Part shown: positions 8,083 to 15,870 of the stretch, piece by piece
Position numbering within the stretch: position 1 is the first letter of the stretch
Layout: every line of letters begins with the position of its first letter
Assembly: GCA_947564305.1 (NCBI GenBank)
Contig: CANOBT010000092.1
Coordinates: forward strand, 1 to 22,681
DNA: 22,681 bases
From: an uncultured Lachnospiraceae bacterium
GTDB lineage: Bacteria; Bacillota_A; Clostridia; Lachnospirales; Lachnospiraceae
Direction: 5' to 3'
Notes under the pieces: model-generated
The model's input: only the letters and a program-made list of their open reading frames with translations
The model's database searches: none
What the model was told of the DNA's origin: nothing
Position numbers and translations under genes: made by a program

Positions 8083-9129
8083 TCATACTAAACGGAAACG
8101 ATATGCTGTCACGGTATGGTATGCCTCATTTGCCTTGCAGACAGAACTCGGAAAGTTTTCATGATGCACAGAATCTGGAAAAAACTGTGTCTCAAAACAA
8201 ACACCAGAACGGTGCAAATATACAGCCCTATCCTTTCCAGGCTCCTGGCTCAAAAAATTTCCTGTATATAGCTGAACGCCTGGAAGGTCTGTATAAACCT
8301 CCATCACAATCCCGCTTTTATCACCAGTTGCTTCCGCAACTTTCGCAAACTTTCCATCATTTTTCAATACCCAGTTGTGGTCATACCCTAATCCCAACTG
8401 AATGGCCTCGTAAGAAGAATCAATATCCGTACCGAGGACACGTCCCTCTCTGAAATCCATCGGAGTTCCACTTACATCTGCCAACTCTCCTGTTGGAATG
8501 GACTGGACATCTGCCTTGGTAAATGCGTCGGAATCCATCAAAACTCGATGGTTAAGAATATCTCCGCTGTCATGTCCATTCAGATTAAAGTAACTGTGAT
8601 TCGTCATATTGATCACCGTATCCTGGTCCGGCACCGCATCATAAGTAAAACGCAGCTCATTATCTTCTGTCAGTTCACAAGTAATCTTCATATCTAAATT
8701 ACCGGGGAATCCCTGATCACCATCCGGGCTGTGCAGCAAGAAACAGATATGATCATCCTCAGCCTCCACAACAGTCCAGTAGCGCTTTCCATAAAAATCA
8801 TTTCCACTATGCAGGTTATTTTCCCCCTGATTTGGCGTCAGATTGTATCTCACACCTCCCAATTCAAAAGACGCTCCTGCAATCCGGTTCGCGTTACGCC
8901 CCACTGGTACGCCTATAGATTCCCCACCAGCCTCATAGCCGGAAGCATCCTCATATCCCAATACCACGTCTAAAAGCCTGCCTTCTTTATCCGGTACAAA
9001 GAGTTTTACCAACGCCCCGCCGTAATCCGAAAAAGCAGCGGACATCCCTGCATCATTCGTAAGTGTATAAAGCTTTGCTTCCTTACCGTCTTTTGTCGCA
9101 CCAAACGCGCTGATTTCGATTGACTTCAT
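8083..9129 (-). CDS. galM: Aldose 1-epimerase (mutarotase)
   Basis: Interconverts alpha and beta anomers of galactose, glucose and related sugars in the cytoplasm. 348 residues, the usual length. Motifs: GRNANRI (77-83), NLHSG with His107, TNHSYFNL with the catalytic acid His178, and the catalytic base Glu313 in CFETQFFP. Start ATG has AAGGAG about nine bases upstream. It lies 26 bases after ppk and is not next to any other galactose (Leloir) gene here, so it may serve general sugar uptake. Confidence 0.95.
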   Translation of the reverse strand: MKSIEISAFGATKDGKEAKLYTLTNDAGMSAAFSDYGGALVKLFVPDKEGRLLDVVLGYEDASGYEAGGESIGVPVGRNANRIAGASFELGGVRYNLTPNQGENNLHSGNDFYGKRYWTVVEAEDDHICFLLHSPDGDQGFPGNLDMKITCELTEDNELRFTYDAVPDQDTVINMTNHSYFNLNGHDSGDILNHRVLMDSDAFTKADVQSIPTGELADVSGTPMDFREGRVLGTDIDSSYEAIQLGLGYDHNWVLKNDGKFAKVAEATGDKSGIVMEVYTDLPGVQLYTGNFLSQEPGKDRAVYLHRSGVCFETQFFPDSVHHENFPSSVCKANEAYHTVTAYRFRLV

Positions 9130-9155
9130 CTGCCCGTTCTCCTTTCTTAAATCTC

Positions 9156-11273
9156 TTATTTTCTAAATTTCATTGGAACTGCTTTACGCAGCCTTTCTAA
9201 AATAGATTTCCTCTCTTCCATCCTTGCCGGACGTTTCGCATGCATTGCCTCTCTCATAAAAATTTCTTGTGCACAGACAGACCGGTCTGTTCCCTTCTTT
9301 TTCCGATATGTCCCGTCACTTGTCATTGCACGCGCCTTCACATTATCTGCGAGCATAATACCGAGATACCGGACCAGTTGTTTTTTAATTGCCGGATCAT
9401 AAATCGGGCATGCAACCTCTACTCGTTTCTCCGTGTTCCTTGTCATCATATCCGCCGAGCCAATATACACCTTCTTGTCATCTCCTGTGCCGAACACAAA
9501 TACCCTTGGATGCTCCAGATAGCGTCCTACAATACTGGTCACAGTCAGATTCTCTGTTTCCCCCGGAATCCCTGGCAGAACACAGCAGATTCCACGTACG
9601 ATCAGATCAATTTTCACACCTGCACGGGATGCCTCCGCCACTTTTCGGATAAAATCAATATCTGTAACAGAATTCATTTTCATCAGAATTCTTCCTGATG
9701 TTCCTTTCTTGATTTCCTCATCCATCAGCATCAGCACATTCTGCTTTAAGCTGGTCGGAGAGACTATGAGATGCTGATACGCCCCGTGAAGGTTGCTGAT
9801 CGCCATATTCTTAAAGAATACTGCTGCGTCTTCCCCGATTGCCTGATTCGCCGTCATTAAGGAAAAATCTGTATACATTTTCGCTGTCTTCTCATTATAA
9901 TTTCCTGTTCCAATCTGAGTGATATAGCGAATCTCATTTCGGGTGCGGTATGTAATCAGACAAATCTTGGAATGCACCTTGTATCCTTCAAATCCATAGA
10001 TTACACGGCATCCCGCCTCTTCCATACGTTCCGCCCAATCAATATTATTTTGCTCATCAAACCGCGCCCGAAGCTCAATCAGAGCCGTAACTTCCTTTCC
10101 ATTTTCCGCCGCCGCACAGAGATATTCTACCAATCTTGATTTCTTTGCCAGACGGTAAATCGTAATCTTAATGGTCATCACATCCGGGTCCACCGAAGCT
10201 TCCCTGATCAACTGCAAAAATGGCTCCATGCTCTCGTATGGATAGGAAAGAAGGATGTCTCTCCTCTTCACCTGCGCCATCACACTGCCCTCTGCAACAG
10301 AACCGGAAGCCTGCGGGACAAAAGGTTCATCTGTCAGAGAACGCTTCATAGAATCCGGCACTTTTTCAATAACAGAGAAAATATAATCCAGCTTCATAGG
10401 CACTTTGGTCTTAAAAATACACTCCTGTGAAATTTTAAATTTTTCACAGAAGAACTTTTCCATCTCTTTTCCTAAAGAGCTTGCTGCTTCCAAGCGTACC
10501 ACCGCTTTTCTTCTTCTCTTATGCAGTGCTTTTTGCATCACAAAACGAAAATCATCATTGTCTGCATAGGCATCATCATCTGGAGAAATGTCTGCATTTC
10601 GTGTCACGCAGATATAATTCTTGTCTGACACCTGATATTGACCGAAAATCAAATCCATATATTCCATGATTACTTTTTCAATCCGCACATAACGCACATC
10701 ATGACCAGGCAGATATACGATTGGAGATACAAACTGCGGAATCGGAACAATTCCCATCATGCTCCGGTCTTCCAGTTTTAAATTTGCCACCACATAAACT
10801 TCTTTATTTAACAGGTGTGGAAACGGGTGGTTCACATCCACAATCTGCGGAGAAAGCACCGGTAAAATCTGATCCTTAAAATATTTCTTTACATACTTTT
10901 TCTCCTGCGCCTCAAGGTCTTTGAAATCCATATCGCTGATTCCATAGGCGGAAAGCTGTTTGCAGATCTCCGTATATGTCTTGTCCCTCTCCTTATAGAG
11001 AGGAGCTACCGCCGCATAGATTGCCTTCAACTGTTCACTGGGTGTCATTCCGGATTTCAAATCCACCTTTTTGTTATCCACTGCAGCCATATCAAACAGA
11101 TTTCCTACCCGGATCATAAAAAATTCATCTAAATTGCTGGTAAAAATGGAAGCAAATTTCAACCGCTCTAAAAGTGGTACACTCTCGTCACGTGCCTCCT
11201 CTAATACCCGTTGGTTAAACCGCAGCCAGGACAGCTCCCGGTTTTGTGTGTAGCTCATCTTTTCCTTTGCCAT
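9156..11273 (-). CDS. ppk1: Polyphosphate kinase 1
   Basis: Reversibly polymerises the gamma-phosphate of ATP into inorganic polyphosphate. 705 residues, normal for PPK1. N domain (about 6-110, NRELSWLRFNQRVLEEA), head domain (about 120-330), and two phospholipase-D-like C domains. The autophosphorylated His is His434 in YKVHSK; IGTGNYNEKTA (454-464) follows. The second conserved His is His589 in YLEHPR, with YIGSADMMTRN (603-613) nearby. A basic C-terminal tail (about 655-705) is specific to this lineage. GGAGG sits eight bases before the ATG. The gene starts 14 bases after the patatin-like lipase stop, so both are likely on one mRNA. Confidence 0.96.
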   Translation of the reverse strand: MAKEKMSYTQNRELSWLRFNQRVLEEARDESVPLLERLKFASIFTSNLDEFFMIRVGNLFDMAAVDNKKVDLKSGMTPSEQLKAIYAAVAPLYKERDKTYTEICKQLSAYGISDMDFKDLEAQEKKYVKKYFKDQILPVLSPQIVDVNHPFPHLLNKEVYVVANLKLEDRSMMGIVPIPQFVSPIVYLPGHDVRYVRIEKVIMEYMDLIFGQYQVSDKNYICVTRNADISPDDDAYADNDDFRFVMQKALHKRRRKAVVRLEAASSLGKEMEKFFCEKFKISQECIFKTKVPMKLDYIFSVIEKVPDSMKRSLTDEPFVPQASGSVAEGSVMAQVKRRDILLSYPYESMEPFLQLIREASVDPDVMTIKITIYRLAKKSRLVEYLCAAAENGKEVTALIELRARFDEQNNIDWAERMEEAGCRVIYGFEGYKVHSKICLITYRTRNEIRYITQIGTGNYNEKTAKMYTDFSLMTANQAIGEDAAVFFKNMAISNLHGAYQHLIVSPTSLKQNVLMLMDEEIKKGTSGRILMKMNSVTDIDFIRKVAEASRAGVKIDLIVRGICCVLPGIPGETENLTVTSIVGRYLEHPRVFVFGTGDDKKVYIGSADMMTRNTEKRVEVACPIYDPAIKKQLVRYLGIMLADNVKARAMTSDGTYRKKKGTDRSVCAQEIFMREAMHAKRPARMEERKSILERLRKAVPMKFRK

Positions 11274-11287
11274 TTTTCATTCCTCCA

Positions 11288-12145
11288 TTATGCTTTCAGA
11301 TATTCCATCAGCCTTGCATACTCCTGCTCCATCAGCTCATGCCCATGGTTATAAAATTCCATCAATGTGTCTGTATTGCGCTCCAACCGTGATACTGGCT
11401 TTATCTGAGGCCGCAGGACAAAAATTTTTCCTTCCTGCTCTAACTGCTCAATCTGCTCCATGGTACGGTTATAATAAAGATTCCTGAGTAACACTGCGCG
11501 CACCAGATTCGGATAGGAACGGTATGCCTTCCTGTAGAGCTTCGCCATCCCCTTCGATACCCCTTCCTTTCGGTATCCTTGATTCCGTGTCAGAATCACT
11601 ACAATCTTCGAATTCCCATATGTCTTCGCCCTGTCCAACGGCACAGAATCCGCTAATCCGCCATCCAGACAAGGAATCCCATCCAATTTCACAACAGGCG
11701 TGAGTAATGGCATACTACAGGATGCCCTGCAGATTTTCATCAGCCTCATCCGGTCTTCTCTCTCATCCAGATATTCTGCCTTGCCGGTAACACAATTCGT
11801 CACCACAAGCTCACACTTCATTTCAGATTTAAAATAAGTGTCATAGTCAAACAGATGCGTCTCATTGGGATAGACGTCAAAAATCAAATCCATATTCATC
11901 AGACTTTTTTCTTTGACAAATTTCCGTACCCCATATAAATACTTATCTCTTTTATCTGTGGGAATCATACAATCCCTTGTACGCCCCGGCTGTCTGGATA
12001 CATAATCCACCGCATTGCACGCCCCCGCCGAAACACCGATGACATGTGACGTATATAAATCCTGCTCCATCAGATAGTCCAGAACCCCTGAAGTAAAAAC
12101 ACCCCTGGTAGCTCCGCCTTCCAAAACCATTGTTGCTTTCTGCAT
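11288..12145 (-). CDS. Patatin-like phospholipase (RssA/YlbK-type)
   Basis: Serine acyl hydrolase with a catalytic Ser-Asp dyad, probably acting on lipids at the inner face of the membrane. 285 residues. Oxyanion-hole loop GGATRGVF (10-17), nucleophile Ser39 in GVSAG (37-41), and catalytic Asp161 in DGGLADS (161-167). No signal peptide or membrane helix, so cytoplasmic. The substrate is not known for most bacterial members. Start ATG has AAAGGAG six bases upstream. It is the first gene of the eight-gene minus-strand array and lies 14 bases ahead of ppk1. Confidence 0.9.
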   Translation of the reverse strand: MQKATMVLEGGATRGVFTSGVLDYLMEQDLYTSHVIGVSAGACNAVDYVSRQPGRTRDCMIPTDKRDKYLYGVRKFVKEKSLMNMDLIFDVYPNETHLFDYDTYFKSEMKCELVVTNCVTGKAEYLDEREDRMRLMKICRASCSMPLLTPVVKLDGIPCLDGGLADSVPLDRAKTYGNSKIVVILTRNQGYRKEGVSKGMAKLYRKAYRSYPNLVRAVLLRNLYYNRTMEQIEQLEQEGKIFVLRPQIKPVSRLERNTDTLMEFYNHGHELMEQEYARLMEYLKA

Positions 12146-12168
12146 GTTCCACTCCTTTTATGAAATGA

Positions 12169-12208
12169 TATGAAAATAGCCATAAAGACTGCACAGACTA
12201 TTTTCATA
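12169..12208. repeat. Inverted repeat in the lipase leader
   Basis: TATGAAAATAG (12169-12179) and CTATTTTCATA (12198-12208) are perfect 11-bp inverted copies around an 18-base loop. In the mRNA for the patatin-like gene this hairpin ends about 12 bases ahead of the Shine-Dalgarno sequence. It could also be a DNA operator. The gene-free stretch 12146-12460 otherwise holds only the two divergent promoters. Confidence 0.6.
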
Positions 12209-12245
12209 CAATTCTTTCTATCATTGATTATATTTTCTATGGCTT

Positions 12246-12273
12246 ATTATATACCGTTTTTCGGATTTCGCAA
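12246..12273 (-). promoter_or_regulatory. Promoter of the patatin-ppk1 operon
   Basis: On the minus strand a perfect -10 TATAAT (12246-12251) with TTGCGA (12268-12273, 4/6) 16 bases upstream. It predicts a leader of about 95 bases that contains the inverted repeat. Confidence 0.5.
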
Positions 12274-12381
12274 ACATTAATCTGTATTTTTTTGTTTTGT
12301 TTCTATACGCAATAGAAATCTCTTTACCTGGTTACTTTTTCCATATGCGCAAAGGAACTGGAAATCCTCCTATATTTTCCC

Positions 12382-12409
12382 TTGAAAAATGAAAGGTTTT
12401 ATGTATAAT
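12382..12409 (+). promoter_or_regulatory. Promoter of the ABC-F gene
   Basis: TTGAAA (12382-12387, 5/6) and a perfect TATAAT (12404-12409) spaced by 16 bases. The start codon is about 45 bases beyond the predicted transcription start, and AGAGGG lies seven bases before it. Confidence 0.75.
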
Positions 12410-12460
12410 AGAATTCGTGGCCAAAAAACGTGATTTTATTAGAAAACAGAGGGTTTATAC

Positions 12461-14095
12461 ATGATTAGTGCAAATAATGTTACCTTGCGGGTAGGCAAAA
12501 AAGCTTTATTTGAAGATGTCAGCATCAAGTTCACAGAAGGCAACTGTTATGGCATCATCGGTGCCAATGGCGCCGGAAAATCTACTTTTTTGAGAATCTT
12601 ATCTGGACAGTTAGAGCCCACCAATGGCGACGTGGCCATCACACCTGGTGAACGGCTTTCCTTCCTGCAGCAAGATCATTCAAAATATGATGAATTTCCG
12701 GTTTTAGATACCGTCATTATGGGAAATGCCCGTCTCTATGAGATTATGGGTGAAAAAGAAGCGATTTATGCCAAGGAAGATTTTACGGACGAGGATGGCA
12801 TCAAGGCCAGTGAACTGGAAGCGGAGTTTGCCACAATGAATGGCTGGGAAGCGGAATCTGATGCAGCCGCCCTGTTAAATGGTTTGGGTATTGATACGGA
12901 ACTACATGACAAGTACTTAAAAGATTTAGGCGGAGCAGAAAAAGTAAAAGTGCTGTTGGCACAAGCCTTGTTTGGCAATCCGGACATCCTGCTTTTAGAT
13001 GAGCCTACTAACCACCTGGATTTGGACGCAATCGCATGGTTGGAAGAATTTTTGATTAATTTTGAAAATACAGTGATCGTGGTTTCGCATGACCGTTATT
13101 TCCTGAATAAAGTCTGCACCCAGATTGCAGATATTGACTATGGAAAAATCCAGCTTTATGCCGGAAATTATGACTTCTGGTATGAATCCAGCCAGCTCCT
13201 CATCCGGCAGATGAAGGAAGCCAACAAAAAGAAAGAAGAAAAAATCAAGGAACTGCAGGAATTTATTTCCCGGTTCAGCGCCAACGCTTCCAAGTCCAAG
13301 CAGGCAACTTCCAGAAAACGCGCCCTTGAAAAAATCCAGTTGGATGAAATCAAGCCTTCCAGCAGGAAATATCCTTATATTGACTTCCGCCCCAATCGCG
13401 AGATTGGAAATGAAGTACTCACGGTAGAAGGACTTTCAAAAACCATTGACGGTGAAAAGATACTGGATAACCTGACCTTTACACTGAACCATGATGATAA
13501 AGTGGCTTTTGTAGGTGGAAACGAGCTTGCGAAAACCGTATTGTTTAAGATTTTAATTGGAGAGATGGAACCGGACGAAGGCGTATACAAATGGGGCATC
13601 ACCACCTCTCAGGCTTATTTTCCAAAGGATTTCGGTGAGGAATTTGATAGTGATTATACAATCACTGAATGGCTCACCCAATATTCGGAAATCAAAGATG
13701 TCACCTATGTCCGCGGTTTCCTGGGTCGTATGCTGTTTGGCGGCGAGGACGGGGTGAAACGTTTAAAAGTACTCTCCGGTGGGGAAAAAGTGCGTTGTCT
13801 CCTGTCAAAGATGATGATTTCCGGTGCCAATGTGTTGATTTTTGATGAACCGACCAACCATTTGGATATGGAGGCAATCACATCATTGAATAATGGTATG
13901 ATCAAGTTCCCAGGAGTCCTGCTCTTTACTTCCCGCGACCATCAGATTGTGCAGACTACGGCAAATCGAATCATGGAGATTGTGCCCGGCGGGAAACTGA
14001 TTGACAAGATTACGACCTACGATGAATATCTGGAAAATGATGAGATGGCCAGAAAACGGCATACTTATTCCGTACAGACAGAAGAGGATGATTAA
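12461..14095 (+). CDS. ABC-F family ATPase (YbiT/YkpA-like)
   Basis: Soluble ABC protein with two ATPase domains and no membrane part; ABC-F proteins act on the ribosome near the E/P sites. 544 residues. Domain 1: Walker A GANGAGKST (34-42), degenerate signature LGGAEKVK (156-163), Walker B ILLLDEPTNHLD (176-187), switch His210 in SHDR. Linker about 240-316 is charged and contains the SANASKSKQATSRKRALEKI-type sequence that marks the YbiT branch. Domain 2: the P-loop is unusual, GGNELAKT (352-359), with only the Lys-Thr of the canonical motif; signature LSGGE (438-442) and Walker B (458-469) are intact; the switch position reads SRDH (491-494) instead of SHDR. A ribosome-protection antibiotic resistance role is possible but not supported by the linker type. 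The acidic C-terminal tail is short. It is a single-gene unit. Confidence 0.92.
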   Translation: MISANNVTLRVGKKALFEDVSIKFTEGNCYGIIGANGAGKSTFLRILSGQLEPTNGDVAITPGERLSFLQQDHSKYDEFPVLDTVIMGNARLYEIMGEKEAIYAKEDFTDEDGIKASELEAEFATMNGWEAESDAAALLNGLGIDTELHDKYLKDLGGAEKVKVLLAQALFGNPDILLLDEPTNHLDLDAIAWLEEFLINFENTVIVVSHDRYFLNKVCTQIADIDYGKIQLYAGNYDFWYESSQLLIRQMKEANKKKEEKIKELQEFISRFSANASKSKQATSRKRALEKIQLDEIKPSSRKYPYIDFRPNREIGNEVLTVEGLSKTIDGEKILDNLTFTLNHDDKVAFVGGNELAKTVLFKILIGEMEPDEGVYKWGITTSQAYFPKDFGEEFDSDYTITEWLTQYSEIKDVTYVRGFLGRMLFGGEDGVKRLKVLSGGEKVRCLLSKMMISGANVLIFDEPTNHLDMEAITSLNNGMIKFPGVLLFTSRDHQIVQTTANRIMEIVPGGKLIDKITTYDEYLENDEMARKRHTYSVQTEEDD

Positions 14096-14108
14096 ATTTT
14101 CCAAAAAC

Positions 14109-14151
14109 AAAACGCCTGAACACGTCAATTTTTTTGACTTTCAGGCGTTTT
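14109..14151. terminator. Bidirectional terminator between ABC-F and histidine phosphatase
   Basis: AAAACGCCTGAA (14109-14120) and TTCAGGCGTTTT (14140-14151) form a perfect 12-bp stem, with an inner GTCA/TGAC stem around a T-rich loop. T-tracts follow on both strands, better on the minus strand (TTTTGTTTTT). It ends 14 bases after the ABC-F stop and directly after the phosphatase stop. Confidence 0.88.
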
Positions 14152-14156
14152 CTTCA

Positions 14157-14801
14157 TCACTCCACACTCCACATCCGCACAGGCTCTTTGTAGTAAATCC
14201 TATTTTCTTCTACTATTACCGGAACTCTGTTCTTTACATCCACAATCGTCACCGCACAGTTTGCCGGAACCCGATATTTCCAAAAATCTGCTGTTTCCAG
14301 ATTGCCCCGGATATGGTTTAAAAGAGCTGTCATTGCTGCTCCATGGGTAGATACTAAAATGTGCTTTTCCTGAAGATTGTCATCCTCACACAGTTCTCTC
14401 AGGAAACTCCCTGTGCGTTCCATCAACTCCTGGATACTCTCACCGCCCCTGGCAGGCACATAATTCCCTGTATCCTTAAAAAATCGATTAAATTCCTCGC
14501 TCTGCGCTGCCCTTTGTTCTCCACTGCAGCACATTCCTTCATATTCGCCAAATCCCAGTTCCTTGATTCCTTCCGACTCCAAAACCGGAATATTCCTTCC
14601 TGACAATATAATCTCTGCGGTCTGTTTCGCCCGGATAAGCGGGCTTGTATAAACCATATCAAAGGGGATATCCTTCATTCCTTCCGCGGTCTGTTTGGCT
14701 AGATGGACGCCATATTCATTCAAGGGAATGTCCGAATGCCCCTGTACCTTACGCGCCTTATTCCAATCCGTCTCGCCGTGTCTTACAATATATAATCTCA
14801 T
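14157..14801 (-). CDS. Histidine phosphatase family protein (phosphoglycerate mutase-like)
   Basis: Cofactor-independent-of-metal phosphatase or mutase of the branch that uses a phosphohistidine intermediate. 214 residues. RHGE (7-10) with nucleophile His8, Arg57 in SPLIRAKQTA (53-62), the acid Glu in ELGFGEYEG (81-89), and second His153 in STHGAAM (151-157). Length and motifs fit the GpmB/CobC/PhoE-type phosphatases rather than glycolytic PGM. Substrate unknown. AAGGAG lies nine bases before the ATG. It starts 32 bases after the hicB stop and has no obvious promoter of its own, so it probably shares the hicAB transcript. Confidence 0.9.
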   Translation of the reverse strand: MRLYIVRHGETDWNKARKVQGHSDIPLNEYGVHLAKQTAEGMKDIPFDMVYTSPLIRAKQTAEIILSGRNIPVLESEGIKELGFGEYEGMCCSGEQRAAQSEEFNRFFKDTGNYVPARGGESIQELMERTGSFLRELCEDDNLQEKHILVSTHGAAMTALLNHIRGNLETADFWKYRVPANCAVTIVDVKNRVPVIVEENRIYYKEPVRMWSVE

Positions 14802-14833
14802 CTTCTTGTGCTCCTTCCGGTGTTCGATTCGAC

Positions 14834-15046
14834 TTATGCCAATGCCGATTGAAATAGAGAGGGAGCTGGTACAATCTGCCCATCTTCTATCGCTGATTCA
14901 ATCCATAATTTTTTTGCTATATCAATTTCTTTTAATGCCTCTTCCTTTGTCTCTCCATGCGCCATACATCCAGGCAATTCCGGAATACTTGCCACATAAA
15001 TATTATCCTGTGGATCATACTGCATAAAAATTGAATACTCTGCCAT
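14834..15046 (-). CDS. hicB: HicB-family antitoxin (short form)
   Basis: Antitoxin that binds and neutralises HicA. 70 residues from the ATG at 15046; the frame is open further upstream, but GGGAGGAG lies six bases before this ATG. The pattern YDPQDNIYVASIPELPGCMAHGETKEEAL (residues about 10-38, split here only for description) is the partial RNase H-like core shared by HicB and UPF0150 proteins. The protein ends shortly after that core (VPAPSLFQSALA), without the C-terminal helix-turn-helix or ribbon-helix-helix that longer HicBs use to bind their own promoter. Its Shine-Dalgarno overlaps the hicA stop codon, so translation is likely coupled to hicA. Confidence 0.88.
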   Translation of the reverse strand: MAEYSIFMQYDPQDNIYVASIPELPGCMAHGETKEEALKEIDIAKKLWIESAIEDGQIVPAPSLFQSALA

Positions 15047-15059
15047 ATTTAACTCCTCC

Positions 15060-15299
15060 CTATAGACCATATTTTATTATAATATTTCTCAACTGTCTGA
15101 CTTGGTAACCCTTCGCTTTTGAACCAGCATTTTGCACCGTCATACGCTCATTTATCCCTTTATGGTAATATACAATATGAGAGCCGTTTTGATTTTTGAA
15201 GTCAAATCCCAAATCAATAATTAATTTACGGAAGTCCACGAATCGTATATTATTATCAGATTTTCCACTTTTCACATCATCATATGTCTTTTTATTCAT
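15060..15299 (-). CDS. hicA: HicA-family mRNA interferase toxin
   Basis: Small double-stranded-RNA-binding-fold toxin that cleaves mRNA. 79 residues from the ATG at 15299, chosen because AAGGAG lies eight bases upstream; the frame extends to 15356 without support. Features: FRKLIIDLGF (23-32), the catalytic His41 in GSHIVYYHK (39-47), and a C-terminal RQLRNIIIKYGL helix. The 17-residue N-terminal extension before the fold is a little longer than in minimal HicA proteins. Order toxin then antitoxin is the usual one for hicAB. The pair sits between a metal regulator and a histidine phosphatase, with no mobile-element genes nearby. Confidence 0.88.
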   Translation of the reverse strand: MNKKTYDDVKSGKSDNNIRFVDFRKLIIDLGFDFKNQNGSHIVYYHKGINERMTVQNAGSKAKGYQVRQLRNIIIKYGL

Positions 15300-15321
15300 C
15301 CAATTCACTCCTTCCTCTTTT

Positions 15322-15349
15322 ATTATAACAACTTTTATATTTTTTTCAA
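15322..15349 (-). promoter_or_regulatory. Promoter of hicAB
   Basis: On the minus strand TTGAAA (15344-15349, 5/6) and a perfect TATAAT (15322-15327) spaced by 16 bases, followed by a short leader with the hicA Shine-Dalgarno. Confidence 0.75.
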
Positions 15350-15395
15350 GAAACATGCAAATAGATTTAAATTCCGATATTTACAAAGAATTTAT

Positions 15396-15424
15396 TTGCC
15401 CGGTCCCAAACAATATGATATACT
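15396..15424 (+). promoter_or_regulatory. Extended -10 promoter of the metal regulator
   Basis: TGATATACT (15416-15424) is an extended -10 with TATACT (5/6); TTGCCC (15396-15401, 3/6) lies 17 bases upstream. It is divergent from, and about 45 bases away from, the hicAB promoter. Confidence 0.6.
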
Positions 15425-15460
15425 AACAAAATATAGGAAATAGTGGAAGGGGGTTCATTT

Positions 15461-15820
15461 ATGCATACCAATGAATCATCAGAAAATTATTTAGAAACCA
15501 TATTGATCCTCAGCGAATCCCGCCCTGTAGTACGTGCCGTAGACATTGCAGCAGAGCTCAACTTCAAAAAATCCAGCGTCAGCGTTGCCATGAAAAAGCT
15601 GCGTGAAAGCAATCATATCACTGTGACACCGGAAGGATTTATTTACCTGACTGAAAGCGGTAAAGAAATTGCAGACAAAATCTATGAACGACATAAATTG
15701 CTCTCATCCTGGCTGGAAAGGCTTGGAGTGAATCCGGAAGTAGCGGTTGCTGATGCCTGCCGGATTGAACATGTCATAAGTGCAGAGAGTTTTGAAGCAA
15801 TTAAAAAACATATTAAATGA
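15461..15820 (+). CDS. DtxR/MntR-family metal-dependent transcriptional regulator
   Basis: Metal-responsive repressor of metal uptake genes by homology. 119 residues: winged helix-turn-helix (about 6-66) and helical dimerisation/metal-binding domain (about 67-119), with no SH3-like C-terminal domain, so MntR-like in size. Candidate metal ligands by alignment: Glu12, His78, Cys100, Glu103 and His104 (ACRIEH). The Cys matches DtxR/IdeR, which sense iron, while MntR has Glu there. The first ligand position (Asp8 in MntR, Met10 in DtxR) is Asn9. Start ATG at 15461 has GAAGGGGG seven bases upstream; a GTG six codons earlier is unsupported. It is alone on the plus strand with its own terminator, and no metal transporter is in the window. 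Confidence 0.88.
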   Translation: MHTNESSENYLETILILSESRPVVRAVDIAAELNFKKSSVSVAMKKLRESNHITVTPEGFIYLTESGKEIADKIYERHKLLSSWLERLGVNPEVAVADACRIEHVISAESFEAIKKHIK

Positions 15821-15821
15821 G

Positions 15822-15863
15822 AAAAAGAGAGACATTCACGCGGTTGCGTTTGTCTCTCTTTTT
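15822..15863. terminator. Bidirectional intrinsic terminator
   Basis: AAAAAGAGAGACA (15822-15834) and TGTCTCTCTTTTT (15851-15863) form a perfect 13-bp stem with a 16-base loop and terminal T-tracts on both strands. It lies two bases after the metal regulator stop and eight bases beyond the stop of the minus-strand remnant. Confidence 0.88.
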
Positions 15864-15870
15864 GGACATT

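Noticed and set aside
12461..14095. Antibiotic resistance ABC-F (ARE) protein
   Set aside because: The linker and overall pattern match the housekeeping YbiT/YkpA branch rather than Vga, Lsa, Msr or OptrA types.
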